IMG/VR virus record: IMGVR_UViG_3300007735_000857
Location: 1-34,131 of that record
Direction: 5' to 3' (one strand)
Source of the DNA: a virus
Length of the DNA stretch: 34,131 bases
Below are positions 1-7,920 of this stretch, piece by piece. Every line of letters starts with the position of its first letter. Positions within the stretch are counted from its first letter, which is position 1. The translations under genes were made by a program, and so were the position numbers. The notes under the pieces were generated by a model. The model made no database searches. It worked only from the letters and a program-made list of their open reading frames with translations, and was not told the DNA's origin.

Positions 1-561
1 TACGATCTTATTCAGGACTCTGACGGTCGTTGGAGTGCTGAGAAGTTCCGTGGACTCATGTTCCAGATTGAGCGTGAGTGCAACCAGATCGCCAAGGATA
101 CCCGTCGTGGCAAGGGCAACTTCATCATCTGCTCGGCAGATGTTGCTTCTGCTCTCGCAATGGGCGGCTTCCTCAACATTAGCCCCGCACTAAATGTCAG
201 CCTTGATGTGGACGACACTGGCAACACTTTTGCTGGTACTCTAAACGGCAAGGTCAAGGTGTACATTGATCCGTACATTGACACCACTTCCACTAGCGGT
301 GCTAACTTTGTCTGTGTTGGATACAAGGGAACCAGCCCATACGACGCTGGCGTATTCTACTGCCCCTATGTCCCGCTACAGATGATGCGAGCCGTTGATC
401 CCAACTCCTTCCAGCCCAAGATCGCGTTCAAGACCCGCTACGGCATGGTTGCGAACCCGTTCGCTGAAGGTGCTAACCAAGGCAACGGTGCGCTCAACAC
501 CCGCAGCAACCGCTACTACCGTATGTTCCGCGTGGACAACCTCCACGGCGTTGCATCGTAA
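1..561 (+). CDS. 23: Major capsid protein, T4 gp23 family (C-terminal part)
   Basis: This is the C-terminal 186 residues of the major head protein; the 5' end lies outside the window and frame 1 is open from base 1. The segment with YKGTSPYDAGVFYCPYVP followed by LQMMRAVDP is the highly conserved C-terminal signature of T4-type gp23, which forms the hexamers of the icosahedral head after prohead cleavage and folding by a gp31/GroEL-type chaperone. The ending (RVDNLHGVAS) also fits the family. A strong intrinsic terminator follows 24 bp after the stop, as expected for a very highly expressed late gene. Identification is close to certain; only the missing N-terminus limits the call. Confidence 0.97.
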   Translation, partial: YDLIQDSDGRWSAEKFRGLMFQIERECNQIAKDTRRGKGNFIICSADVASALAMGGFLNISPALNVSLDVDDTGNTFAGTLNGKVKVYIDPYIDTTSTSGANFVCVGYKGTSPYDAGVFYCPYVPLQMMRAVDPNSFQPKIAFKTRYGMVANPFAEGANQGNGALNTRSNRYYRMFRVDNLHGVAS

Positions 562-584
562 TAGTTAAGGTAAACTGAAGACTT

Positions 585-618
585 GGGGGAGAGGGTAAAC
601 CTCTCCCCCTTTTCTTTT
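585..618 (+). terminator. Intrinsic terminator after gene 23
   Basis: A perfect 10-bp inverted repeat (585-594 GGGGGAGAGG pairing with 600-609 CCTCTCCCCC) encloses a 5-nt loop and is followed by TTTTCTTTT (610-618). This is a textbook rho-independent terminator. It separates the capsid transcript from the next gene and may also protect the 3' end of the abundant capsid mRNA. Confidence 0.93.
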
Positions 619-622
619 GGTG

Positions 623-630
623 TCTAAATA
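623..630 (+). promoter_or_regulatory. Possible late promoter (TCTAAATA)
   Basis: TCTAAATA differs at one position from the T4 late promoter TATAAATA recognised by gp55-RNA polymerase. It lies directly after the gene 23 terminator and just before the next gene, where a new late transcript would have to start. The start codon at 638 is only 8 nt beyond the motif, so the transcript would have essentially no leader. One base off an 8-mer is weak on its own; position is the main support. Confidence 0.45.
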
Positions 631-637
631 CTGTTAC

Positions 638-1171
638 ATGGCTAAAGGCGAACCATTCGATTTTTCTAATATTGAAGACGGGATTCTAGCCCGTTATCCT
701 CAATACATGAATCCGTTGCTACCGACTTACTATCGGTTCAATATTGCACGGCTACCAAAGGTTTCATATTTCTGTCAAAGTGCATCACTTCCAACCATAA
801 CAATGAGTGAAGTGGTCATTCCTACTCCATTCGTACAGATTTCTCGTCCATCTAAACTGGACTTTGATGAACTTACCGTTGGTTTTGTAGTGGATGAAAA
901 TATGGGTAACTGGATGGAATTGTATAACTGGATGCGATCCATGACTAATGTTGAAAATTATGAAGAGTACAAACCGTCCAATACTCATGTGTCAACTGCA
1001 AACCTGATTATTTTGAATTCAACCAAGAATCCTAAACTGAATATTACATTCAACGACATATACCCTCGCTCTCTGTCGTCCATAGACTTCAACTCTGCTG
1101 TAGTTGATCCTGAGCCGTTCGTTGCCACATGTACCTTCAAATATCGAAGTTACGAAATAGAGACTCTGTAA
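638..1171 (+). CDS. Tail-tube-fold protein (gp19/gp54-like)
   Basis: A 177-residue protein following the capsid gene. The segment PSKLDFDELTVGFVVDE, then NWMELYNWMRSM, an ILNSTKNP strand and the ending FNDIYPRSLSSIDF...ATCTFKYRSYEI has the layout of phage tail tube proteins: a 'DELTV' strand, a helix, then a C-terminal beta layer in which a late strand ends in a Y-E/Y-Y motif. It would pack into the tail tube or cap/initiate it. In related marine T4-like phages the gene after 23 is often named gene 3 (tail completion), which is the main alternative by position. ATG 638 is chosen over in-frame TTG 617, which lies in the terminator T-tract. No clear Shine-Dalgarno sequence precedes it. Confidence 0.62.
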   Translation: MAKGEPFDFSNIEDGILARYPQYMNPLLPTYYRFNIARLPKVSYFCQSASLPTITMSEVVIPTPFVQISRPSKLDFDELTVGFVVDENMGNWMELYNWMRSMTNVENYEEYKPSNTHVSTANLIILNSTKNPKLNITFNDIYPRSLSSIDFNSAVVDPEPFVATCTFKYRSYEIETL

Positions 1172-1198
1172 TATTTGCAACACGACAAGTTTTTCCGC

Positions 1199-1226
1199 TT
1201 GACAACCATTGAATCTCGTGTATACT
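1199..1226 (+). promoter_or_regulatory. Sigma70-like promoter before uvsY
   Basis: TTGACA (1199-1204), 16-bp spacer, TATACT (1221-1226). The predicted start near 1233 leaves a short leader carrying GGAG (1235-1238) before ATG 1247. The -35 is a perfect consensus match and the -10 matches at five of six bases. Its position in the gap between the tail gene and uvsY supports it as the early promoter of the recombination block. Confidence 0.82.
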
Positions 1227-1246
1227 CCTCTGATGGAGATTTGTTT

Positions 1247-1681
1247 ATGACCCTAGACGATATTCGCAAAGAACTTGAAAAAGACACACGGATAGACGAC
1301 TCTGCTCTTGATGCGGAGTCGTTACGCATTCCACAACTCCATAACAAGTATTTGAATTTTCTCATGGAAGAACGCCTCATGCTTGCCAAATACGAAAATG
1401 AAATGGCAATAGCAACCCGTGACAAGTGGGAGTACTATACAGGAAAGATGAGCGAAGAGCAGTTGACTGCTCGTGGATGGGAGCCATTCAACCTCAAGAT
1501 TCTGCGTAACGATCTAGACATATACCTGAACGCAGACACAGATATTGTGAAAGCCAAGCAGAAGGTGTATTATCAACGAGAAAAGATTGGTCTGCTTGAA
1601 GAGATTGTCAAGGAACTGAATAATCGGCATTGGAAAATACGAAATGCCATAGAGTGGAGAAAGTTTGTCAATGGTCAATGA
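1247..1681 (+). CDS. uvsY: UvsY recombination mediator
   Basis: A 144-residue protein (T4 UvsY is 137). It starts MTLDDIRKELEKDTRID, contains the basic/aromatic block RDKWEYYTGK and the conserved DLDIYLNADTDIVKAKQKVYY, and ends IRNAIEWRKFVNGQ, all matching the T4 UvsY pattern. UvsY loads the UvsX recombinase onto gp32-coated single-stranded DNA for recombination-dependent replication and repair. Upstream in-frame codons would extend the ORF to 1175, but those 24 codons span the promoter, so ATG 1247 with GGAG 9 nt upstream is the start. The gene overlaps the next by 11 bp. uvsX itself is not in the window. Confidence 0.9.
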   Translation: MTLDDIRKELEKDTRIDDSALDAESLRIPQLHNKYLNFLMEERLMLAKYENEMAIATRDKWEYYTGKMSEEQLTARGWEPFNLKILRNDLDIYLNADTDIVKAKQKVYYQREKIGLLEEIVKELNNRHWKIRNAIEWRKFVNGQ

Positions 1682-2222
1682 TTGGGATGAACTACTAGAC
1701 TGTGATCCAGAGAACGAGGATCGTGACGCACGATACCTGACCGATGTGTGGAACATGGCAGCACAGCACAGCCACGATCCAAACACACAGGTTGCTGCTG
1801 CTTTGGTTACATGGGCAGGAGGAATAGTTCTAGCAGGATGGAATGAAATTCTTCCGTCTTTATGTGAAAAAGGATATCCCAAAACTGCTGATAGTAAAAA
1901 TTACTGTTTTGAACACGCAGAACGACGAGTTTTATACAAGTCTGTTGCAAATAAACTTGATGTGGCGGGGCTACAGATGTACGGAACATGGATTGGATGC
2001 TCTGAATGTGCTCGTGCAATAATTCAATTTGGAATCAGTCGTGTGGTTACATTTAGGCGCATAGTTCAAATGACTCCCGCAAGATGGAAGCCAAGTGTTG
2101 TAAACGGATTAGAAATGTTGCGTGATTCAGGAATACAGGTAATAGGTTGGGAAGGTATCATAAACTCTCCATACAAAATTAAATTTGATGGAAACTTTTT
2201 AGGAACAGATATTCTTGTTTGA
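1671..2222 (+). CDS. Deoxycytidylate (dCMP)-deaminase-like protein
   Basis: A 183-residue zinc-dependent cytidine/deoxycytidylate deaminase family protein. It shows the substrate-side motif DPNTQVAAALV (about residues 36-46), the zinc and proton-shuttle motif H82-A83-E84 and the second zinc pair C110-x-x-C113. dCMP deaminase makes dUMP for dTMP synthesis, and in T4-type phages balances the dNTP pool. The proline normally before the first cysteine (PCxxC) is glycine here, a small departure. It overlaps uvsY by 11 bp and is followed at once by uvsW, so it is co-transcribed with the recombination block. A different cytosine/nucleotide deaminase specificity is possible; the fold assignment is firm, the substrate is inferred. 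Confidence 0.8.
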   Translation: MVNDWDELLDCDPENEDRDARYLTDVWNMAAQHSHDPNTQVAAALVTWAGGIVLAGWNEILPSLCEKGYPKTADSKNYCFEHAERRVLYKSVANKLDVAGLQMYGTWIGCSECARAIIQFGISRVVTFRRIVQMTPARWKPSVVNGLEMLRDSGIQVIGWEGIINSPYKIKFDGNFLGTDILV

Positions 2223-3717
2223 TCTTGATGTGAGTATAGTTGACTCGGTATGGCTTCGCGTTGGATGCGAGCGTGGTATTGCCAAAGAGTTGGCTGATTA
2301 CTTTACATTCAAGGTTCCCGGTTACAAATTCATGCCTGCGTATCGTTCTCGTATGTGGAACGGTGAGATATGCCTATACAACATCCATACACAACAGATA
2401 TACGGTGGGCTTGCAGAATATATTGAGAAGTTTGCCCTTGAGCGTGGATACACCATCTCAATGCCTACAACCAATCAGGTCAAAACCACTCCTGACGCTG
2501 TAAGAAAATTTATAGAGGATTTCTTACAGGTTTGTGTGGGTGGCAAGAAAGCCCAAGCCCACGATCACCAAATAAATGCCGTGCATCACGCCATAGAGAA
2601 AGAGCGTTGCTTGCTCCTGTCTCCCACAGGCAGCGGTAAGAGTCTCATCATCTACTCGCTTGTTCGCTACTATTTGGACAAGATTCCAAAAGATAAAAAG
2701 ATACTCATTCTTGTTCCAACAGTTTCGCTTGTGGAGCAGATGTATTCAGATTTTATTGACTATTCATATGACAACAATTGGCGAGTCAATCAAAACTGTC
2801 ACAAGATTCTAGCAGGTGCAAGCAAGACCACAGACAAGCGTGTGGTCATTTCTACATGGCAGAGCGTGTTCAAGCAGAACGAAAAATACTTTCAGCAGTT
2901 TGGTGCGGTGGTTGGTGACGAGGCACACCTGTTCAAAGCAAAATCGCTTACTTCTATTATGACCAAACTGAAGACTTGTCCGTTCCGTGTGGGCACTACA
3001 GGTACACTAGATGGCACACAGACACATCGGCTTGTGCTTGAAGGGCTATTTGGTCGTGCTTATGAAGTCACCAAAACTAAAGAACTCATGGAGAAAAAAA
3101 TATTGAGCGATCTAAAAATTGATTGCTTGGTATTAGAGTACCCAAAAGCAGATCGTGAACAGATAAAGCGAGCCAAGTATCAGGACGAAATCAAGTGGCT
3201 CATTTCTTCTCAAAGACGAAACGGGTTCATCGCAGACATGTGCCAAAAATTAAAAGGCAATACACTTGTATTATTTCAATTCGTTGAGGGACACGGAACA
3301 GAACTACATAAGTTAGTGAGCGAGCGTGTAGGCTCCACTCGTAAAGTGTTCTTTGTATACGGAGGCACAGAAGCGGGAGAGCGAGAAGAGATACGCAAAA
3401 TAGTCGAGCAGGAGTCTGATGCAGTTATAGTGGCTTCTTATGGAACATTCAGTACAGGCATCTCCATACGCAGACTCAACAATATTGTGTTTGCTTCTCC
3501 CTCAAAGTCCAGAATACGAGTATTGCAGAGCATTGGCAGGCAGTTACGAGTCTCCGAACACAAGTCCGTTGCTAGACTATTTGATATCGGTGACGATCTC
3601 TCGTGGAAATCTTGGATAAACCACACAATGCGGCACATGGAAGAGCGTTTGAAAATATACGAGTCAGAAGGATTCACTCACAAGGTGGTAAAGATTAAGA
3701 TAGGAGAAACGGCATGA
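2215..3717 (+). CDS. uvsW: UvsW-type DNA/RNA helicase
   Basis: A 500-residue superfamily 2 helicase. An N-terminal accessory domain (about 1-110, with the WNGEICLY turn seen in UvsW) precedes Walker A SPTGSGKS (136-143), DEAH (235-238), motif III TTGTL (261-265) and motif VI SIGRQLR near 446. The C-terminus (DDLSWKSWINHTMRHMEER) also fits UvsW. In T4 this enzyme unwinds R-loops and Holliday junctions, drives branch migration and shuts off origin-dependent replication late in infection. The start is TTG 2215, overlapping the deaminase stop; the sequence from there aligns with the T4 N-terminus, and no later start preserves that domain. The stop overlaps the next ATG (ATGA). Confidence 0.93.
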   Translation: MFDLDVSIVDSVWLRVGCERGIAKELADYFTFKVPGYKFMPAYRSRMWNGEICLYNIHTQQIYGGLAEYIEKFALERGYTISMPTTNQVKTTPDAVRKFIEDFLQVCVGGKKAQAHDHQINAVHHAIEKERCLLLSPTGSGKSLIIYSLVRYYLDKIPKDKKILILVPTVSLVEQMYSDFIDYSYDNNWRVNQNCHKILAGASKTTDKRVVISTWQSVFKQNEKYFQQFGAVVGDEAHLFKAKSLTSIMTKLKTCPFRVGTTGTLDGTQTHRLVLEGLFGRAYEVTKTKELMEKKILSDLKIDCLVLEYPKADREQIKRAKYQDEIKWLISSQRRNGFIADMCQKLKGNTLVLFQFVEGHGTELHKLVSERVGSTRKVFFVYGGTEAGEREEIRKIVEQESDAVIVASYGTFSTGISIRRLNNIVFASPSKSRIRVLQSIGRQLRVSEHKSVARLFDIGDDLSWKSWINHTMRHMEERLKIYESEGFTHKVVKIKIGETA

Positions 3718-4559
3718 GAGCCAAGAAGTCTAAACTCCGAGTCTTCAAACTGCGTAGCGGTGAAGAAATCATTTCAAAGGTCGCTGCTCGTCCTCGTGGC
3801 AAGTTCACGCTGGAAAGACCCATGAAAATGAACTATTCTGTGGTGGCTGATCCGTTCACCGGTATGAAAAAGAGTGTCTTATATTTTACAGATTGGCTTG
3901 GTGGTGCAACAGAACTCAAGGTGGATATTCCACGAGAGTTTGTGTTGCTAGAACTTACACCTGATCCAGATATGGAGAAGTTATATTTCACACAGTCCGA
4001 TGCACAAGACACTTTCAAGGCTGGTGGTATTGGTGGAATAGAACCAAATGTTGATCCTGTAATACCTCCACCTACAGAAGAGGAATTAAAGAAATTGGAT
4101 GCTTTGTTGGAGTCTATGGGTATTCCTAAACTGGATGAGCCTATGGACAAGAAACCAGAGTTTCCTGAAGATGCAAATGCACCCAAGCCTCCGAAACAAA
4201 GTAAACGCCCTCCGTTTCCTCCCATGTTTCCACCGCAGCAGAAGGGAATCTTGTTCAGTTTCTCTGTTCCTAATGATATGATAAACGAGTGGATAGAGAA
4301 CGGTATATTTGATTACTTGAAAGACTGCATGGACGACTTCATGGACATTGAAATGATGGACTCCATGTTCAAGCCCAAGAAAAAGAAACCGTCAGTTTCC
4401 AAGAAACAAAAGCCGTCAAAAAGCAAAGGCGAGTGGAAGCCGCCCACTGGCGATCAAGCCAAAGACCCCCATTACGGAAACCGTTTGGGTGATTGGTCGC
4501 CATTTTTGAAAGACTATATGGACGGACTCACTGGAGAAAATACACAAGACAGTGCTTGA
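3714..4559 (+). CDS. Unknown protein with an Sm-like N-terminal region and Pro/Lys-rich tail
   Basis: A 281-residue protein not recognised by name. The first ~85 residues (RVFKLRSGEEIISKV ... PMKM ... VLLELTP) look like a small five-stranded barrel of the phage Sm/LSm-like type often found between uvsW and gene 55 in T4-like marine phages. The middle (about 115-180) is rich in proline, glutamate and lysine and probably disordered. An acidic helix-rich stretch with repeated Asp/Met follows, and then a lysine-rich region (about 220-240) and a conserved-looking end. It starts in an ATGA overlap with uvsW, so translation is coupled. The promoter for gene 55 begins in its last codons. An RNA-binding or replisome-associated role is only a guess. 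Confidence 0.7.
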   Translation: MRAKKSKLRVFKLRSGEEIISKVAARPRGKFTLERPMKMNYSVVADPFTGMKKSVLYFTDWLGGATELKVDIPREFVLLELTPDPDMEKLYFTQSDAQDTFKAGGIGGIEPNVDPVIPPPTEEELKKLDALLESMGIPKLDEPMDKKPEFPEDANAPKPPKQSKRPPFPPMFPPQQKGILFSFSVPNDMINEWIENGIFDYLKDCMDDFMDIEMMDSMFKPKKKKPSVSKKQKPSKSKGEWKPPTGDQAKDPHYGNRLGDWSPFLKDYMDGLTGENTQDSA

Positions 4560-4583
4560 CAAAGTGTGATTGTGTGGTACTAT
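4556..4583 (+). promoter_or_regulatory. Sigma70-like promoter before gene 55
   Basis: TTGACA (4556-4561), 16-bp spacer ending TGG, then TACTAT (4578-4583). The TG one base before the -10 makes it an extended -10 promoter. The predicted start near 4590 gives a ~12-nt leader with AAAGGGA (4592-4598) before ATG 4602. The -35 overlaps the stop codon of the preceding gene. Confidence 0.75.
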
Positions 4584-4601
4584 TCGTAATGAAAGGGAAT
4601 C

Positions 4602-5147
4602 ATGGCTAAAAAGAACGATCATTATATTGACAACAAACGCTTTTTCGAAGAGATGAAAGCGTGGAAAACGCTCGTGAAGGCAGCAGAAAAAGAAGGCAAG
4701 CCACATCCACCTGTAACCACCTATATCGGTGAGTGCTTTATGGCTATTGCTGATCGACTGTCACGCAAGCCTAATTTTATAAACTATCCGTATCGTGAAG
4801 AGATGATATCAGATGGAATAGAAAATTGCCTGCTGTATGCGTACAACTTCAACCCACGCAAGTCCAAGAATCCGTTTTCGTATTTTACACAAATAATCTA
4901 CTACGCTTTTCTTCGCCGTATATCCAAAGAGAAGAAGCAAGCGTATATTAAACTAAAGAAGATTGAAAACTCAAATATCGACTCTACGCTCAAGAAGTGG
5001 TTTCGTGAGAATTACTTGAGTGGAGAGGACAACAAGCCGTCTGTGCTTACTGAAACAGATATTCAGAACTTTGAAAAGAAGCCAGAAAAGACCGAAATCG
5101 AAACACCCAAGAAGCCAAAGAAGAAAAAACCAAAGAGCAAGAAGTGA
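4602..5147 (+). CDS. 55: Late-transcription sigma factor gp55
   Basis: A 181-residue protein (T4 gp55 is 185) with the gp55 core: INYPYREEMISDGIENCL, YNFNPRKSKNPFSYFTQIIYYAFLRRISKEKK, corresponding to sigma region 2 and its promoter-melting helix. It directs host RNA polymerase to TATAAATA-type late promoters, several of which can be proposed in this window. Unlike T4 gp55, whose last residues carry a hydrophobic SLDFLYE motif that binds the sliding clamp, this protein ends in a lysine-rich tail (about 160-181) with no such motif, so clamp coupling may be absent or different. It has its own promoter and overlaps gene 47 by 4 bp. Confidence 0.92.
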   Translation: MAKKNDHYIDNKRFFEEMKAWKTLVKAAEKEGKPHPPVTTYIGECFMAIADRLSRKPNFINYPYREEMISDGIENCLLYAYNFNPRKSKNPFSYFTQIIYYAFLRRISKEKKQAYIKLKKIENSNIDSTLKKWFRENYLSGEDNKPSVLTETDIQNFEKKPEKTEIETPKKPKKKKPKSKK

Positions 5148-6205
5148 AACTCCCCATCATTACTGATACCCACTTCGGGGCACGAAACGATTCTCCGGTA
5201 TTCATGGAGTATTTCATGCGGTTCTTTGACCGCGTGTTTTTCCCGTGGGTGGAAACCCATCAGCCGTCACATATCCTACACTTGGGTGATTTTTTGGATC
5301 GCCGTAAGTTTGTGAACTTCTCCACCCTGAATGCGGTGCGTGAAGGGTTTGTGAAGCGATTGGAACGGACAGGCGCAGAGTTTCATGTGATTCTTGGCAA
5401 CCACGATATCTTCTACAAGAATACAAGTAATGTGAACTCGCTTCGTGAACTGTTTTCCGACAGGTTCGTGATTCACGAGAAGCCTACAATTCAGGAGTTT
5501 GACGGGCGACCTCTAGCACTGCTGCCGTGGATCAACAAGGAGAACGAAGCCGAAGCCCTAGAGTTTGTCCGTACAGCACCCACAGATATCTTGTGTGGAC
5601 ATCTAGAACTTCACGGATTCAATGTGCTGAAGAACACACCATTTGACGGCGGCATGAACGCTGATCTGTTCAAGCGGTACTCTGCGGTGTACACAGGACA
5701 CTTCCATTGCCGTCACAGCCGTGATAATGTGCACTATTTGGGTTGCCCGTATCAGATCACCATGAACGATTACGGTGACAAGAAGGGCTTCCATGTACTG
5801 GACACCGACACAGGCGACTTGGAGTTCGTTCCTAATCCGTACACCATCTTTACCCAACTCCGCTACAACGACAAGGACGCTGATCCTGCTACACCGATTC
5901 AAGTAGAAGAAGCACGAGTCAAGGGCAAGTTTGTGCGGGTTGTGGTGGAAACCAAGACCAAGCCGTATCTGTTTGAGAAATTTGTGGACTCCCTGTACGC
6001 ACACCAGCCACAGACAGTCACGGTGATTGAAGACTTGGCTCCTGAAACCGTAGCCGAAGAAAATGTGGACTTGACAGAGGACACCATTACGATTATAAAT
6101 CGTGAGATTGACGGGCTACAGAATATTGACTCGTCACGGCTAAAGACTCTGCTGCGTGAACTGTACGCTGAAACCCAAGCACTGGAAAACACTAAACAGC
6201 AATGA
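5144..6205 (+). CDS. 47: Recombination endonuclease subunit gp47 (Mre11-like)
   Basis: A 353-residue calcineurin-like phosphoesterase (T4 gp47 is 339). The two-metal motifs run in order: D8-T-H10, G48-D49, GNHD (85-88), CGHLELHG, and GHFHCRH. With gp46 it forms the Mre11/Rad50-type complex that resects double-strand ends to give 3' single strands for UvsX loading, essential for recombination-dependent replication. The start is GTG 5144 inside the end of gene 55; translation from it begins directly with the first beta strand, as in T4. The stop overlaps the gene 46 start (ATGA), typical for a stoichiometric pair. Confidence 0.96.
   Translation: MKLPIITDTHFGARNDSPVFMEYFMRFFDRVFFPWVETHQPSHILHLGDFLDRRKFVNFSTLNAVREGFVKRLERTGAEFHVILGNHDIFYKNTSNVNSLRELFSDRFVIHEKPTIQEFDGRPLALLPWINKENEAEALEFVRTAPTDILCGHLELHGFNVLKNTPFDGGMNADLFKRYSAVYTGHFHCRHSRDNVHYLGCPYQITMNDYGDKKGFHVLDTDTGDLEFVPNPYTIFTQLRYNDKDADPATPIQVEEARVKGKFVRVVVETKTKPYLFEKFVDSLYAHQPQTVTVIEDLAPETVAEENVDLTEDTITIINREIDGLQNIDSSRLKTLLRELYAETQALENTKQQ
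6071..6099 (+). promoter_or_regulatory. Possible internal promoter upstream of gene 46
   Basis: TTGACA (6071-6076), 17-bp spacer, TATAAA (6094-6099), inside gene 47 and about 100 bp before gene 46. Eleven of twelve bases match the sigma70 consensus. The sequence also serves as gp47 codons, so chance cannot be excluded. Confidence 0.4.
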
Positions 6206-7920
6206 TTCAGTTTACAAAAATCCGATGGAAGAACCTGTTGAGCACAGGCAACACCTTTACAGAGGTGCGGTTGGACAAGTCTCCCACCACGCTGATCTGT
6301 GGCGAGAATGGTGCAGGCAAGACCACTCTGTTGGATGCCCTGACCTTTGTGCTGTACGGAAAGCCGTATCGTGGGGTCAACCTGCCACAACTTGTCAACT
6401 CCATCAACGGCAAGGACTGCCTTGTAGAGATAGAGTTCACCGTGAACGGCAACGCTTACAAGGTGACTCGTGGTTTGGCTCCAAAGGTTTTTGCAATGGA
6501 ACTGAACGGCAAGACTGTAGAGCAGACTGCCAACGCAAAGGACTACCAAGCAATACTTGAAACACAAATTCTCAAGATGAACTACAAGACTTTCTGTCAG
6601 GTAGTGATTCTTGGTTCCACCAACTATGTGCCGTTCATGCGTCTGCCTGCGGGAGACAGACGAGGCATCGTGGAAAACCTGTTGGACATTGATGTGTTTT
6701 CCAAGATGAACGATGTGCTAAAGTCCCGTTTGCAAGACGCAAAGGAAACCCTGCGTGGCGTAGAAGTGGAAATCAGCACCCTGAAACTCAAGGTGGAACA
6801 CAAGAAGGACTTGATCGGCAAGATTGAGCAGAAGTCTGATTCACAACTACAGTCGTATCGTTCTCAAGAGGACGAAGAGCAAGCCGCCCTTGACGAACTG
6901 CTAAAGAAGCGGGACGAGTTGCAGGCGGCTATCTCTGCTATGACGGCGAACACCGCTGCGGTTGAAGCCAAGCGGGACTCCCTGAACCAAATGGTTTCGC
7001 TCCGAAAGCAGATGGGTAGCAATATCAAGAAGGCACAGGAAGAAAGCGAGTTCTACAAGCAGAACGAAGACTGCCCTGTGTGCAAGCACGATCTGCCCCA
7101 GTCTTTCCGTGACGACATGATTGCCAAGAAGACTGCTCGTCAAGACGAACTACAGACTGCCATCACCAAGATTGAGGAACTCATCTCCAAAGAAAAGGCA
7201 AACTTGGAGGTGTTGGTCAAGGAGTCGCAAGCGATATCTGCAAAAGAAACCGAAGTGGCTAAAACTGATTCAGCCATTGCTGCTTCCAAGAAATACATCA
7301 AACAGTTGCGTGACTTGCAAACCAAGACCATAGCAGAGCGTGACAGCATTGCTGCTGAACGAACCGCACTAGAAGGCATTCAAACCAATCAGGAAGCCAA
7401 AGAAGACGAGCGTAAGGGAATCGTGGAAGACCTCCACACAATGGAGATTGCCACCGTGCTGCTCAAGGACAGCGGCATCAAGCGAAAGATTATCAAGAAG
7501 TATATCCCTGCACTCAATAAAATCATCAACAAGTACTTGGTGTCTATGGACTTCTTTGCACAGTTCACCCTGAACGAAGACTTTGTGGAAATCATCAAGA
7601 GCCGCCACCGTGACGAGTTCTCGTATGAAAACTTTAGTGAAGGCGAAAAGTTACGAATAGATGTGTCGCTCCTGTTGGCGTGGCGTGACATTGCCAAAAT
7701 GAAGAATTCAGCCAACACCAATCTGCTTATTTTGGATGAAGTATTTGATTCGTCGCTGGACGGTGTGGGCACAGAAGAAGTAATAAAGATTCTTCAAAAT
7801 ATGGGTGCAGCAAATAATGTATTCGTAATTAGCCACAAATCTGACCAGTTGCTTGACAAGTTTGCCAACATACTTACATTCAAGAAGGTGAACAACTTTA
7901 GTAGACTATGCACACCATGA
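6202..7920 (+). CDS. 46: Recombination endonuclease subunit gp46 (Rad50-like ATPase)
   Basis: A 572-residue SMC/Rad50-family ATPase (T4 gp46 is 560). It has Walker A GENGAGKTT (34-42), a coiled coil broken at the zinc hook CPVC (291-294), an ABC signature in NFSEGEKLR (near 477) and Walker B/D-loop LLILDEVFDSSLD (about 508-520). It pairs with gp47 to process DNA ends; ATP binding clamps the dimer and the zinc hook links coiled coils. The start overlaps the gp47 stop, and the end overlaps the next gene, whose ATG 7917 lies in the stop region. Confidence 0.96.
   Translation: MIQFTKIRWKNLLSTGNTFTEVRLDKSPTTLICGENGAGKTTLLDALTFVLYGKPYRGVNLPQLVNSINGKDCLVEIEFTVNGNAYKVTRGLAPKVFAMELNGKTVEQTANAKDYQAILETQILKMNYKTFCQVVILGSTNYVPFMRLPAGDRRGIVENLLDIDVFSKMNDVLKSRLQDAKETLRGVEVEISTLKLKVEHKKDLIGKIEQKSDSQLQSYRSQEDEEQAALDELLKKRDELQAAISAMTANTAAVEAKRDSLNQMVSLRKQMGSNIKKAQEESEFYKQNEDCPVCKHDLPQSFRDDMIAKKTARQDELQTAITKIEELISKEKANLEVLVKESQAISAKETEVAKTDSAIAASKKYIKQLRDLQTKTIAERDSIAAERTALEGIQTNQEAKEDERKGIVEDLHTMEIATVLLKDSGIKRKIIKKYIPALNKIINKYLVSMDFFAQFTLNEDFVEIIKSRHRDEFSYENFSEGEKLRIDVSLLLAWRDIAKMKNSANTNLLILDEVFDSSLDGVGTEEVIKILQNMGAANNVFVISHKSDQLLDKFANILTFKKVNNFSRLCTP

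Noticed and set aside
1175-1246. N-terminal extension of UvsY from 1175
   Set aside because: The extra codons cover a strong promoter and a ribosome site, and T4 UvsY begins at the equivalent of ATG 1247.
5899-6567. Long minus-strand open frame across the 47/46 junction
   Set aside because: It is antisense to two well-identified genes with intact motifs; no ribosome site or promoter was seen on the minus strand, and every supported gene in the window is on the + strand.
7853-7880. TTGACA-N16-TACATT near the end of gene 46
   Set aside because: The -10 is weak and the sequence encodes the conserved gp46 C-terminus; the next gene is translationally coupled by ATGA, so no separate promoter is needed.
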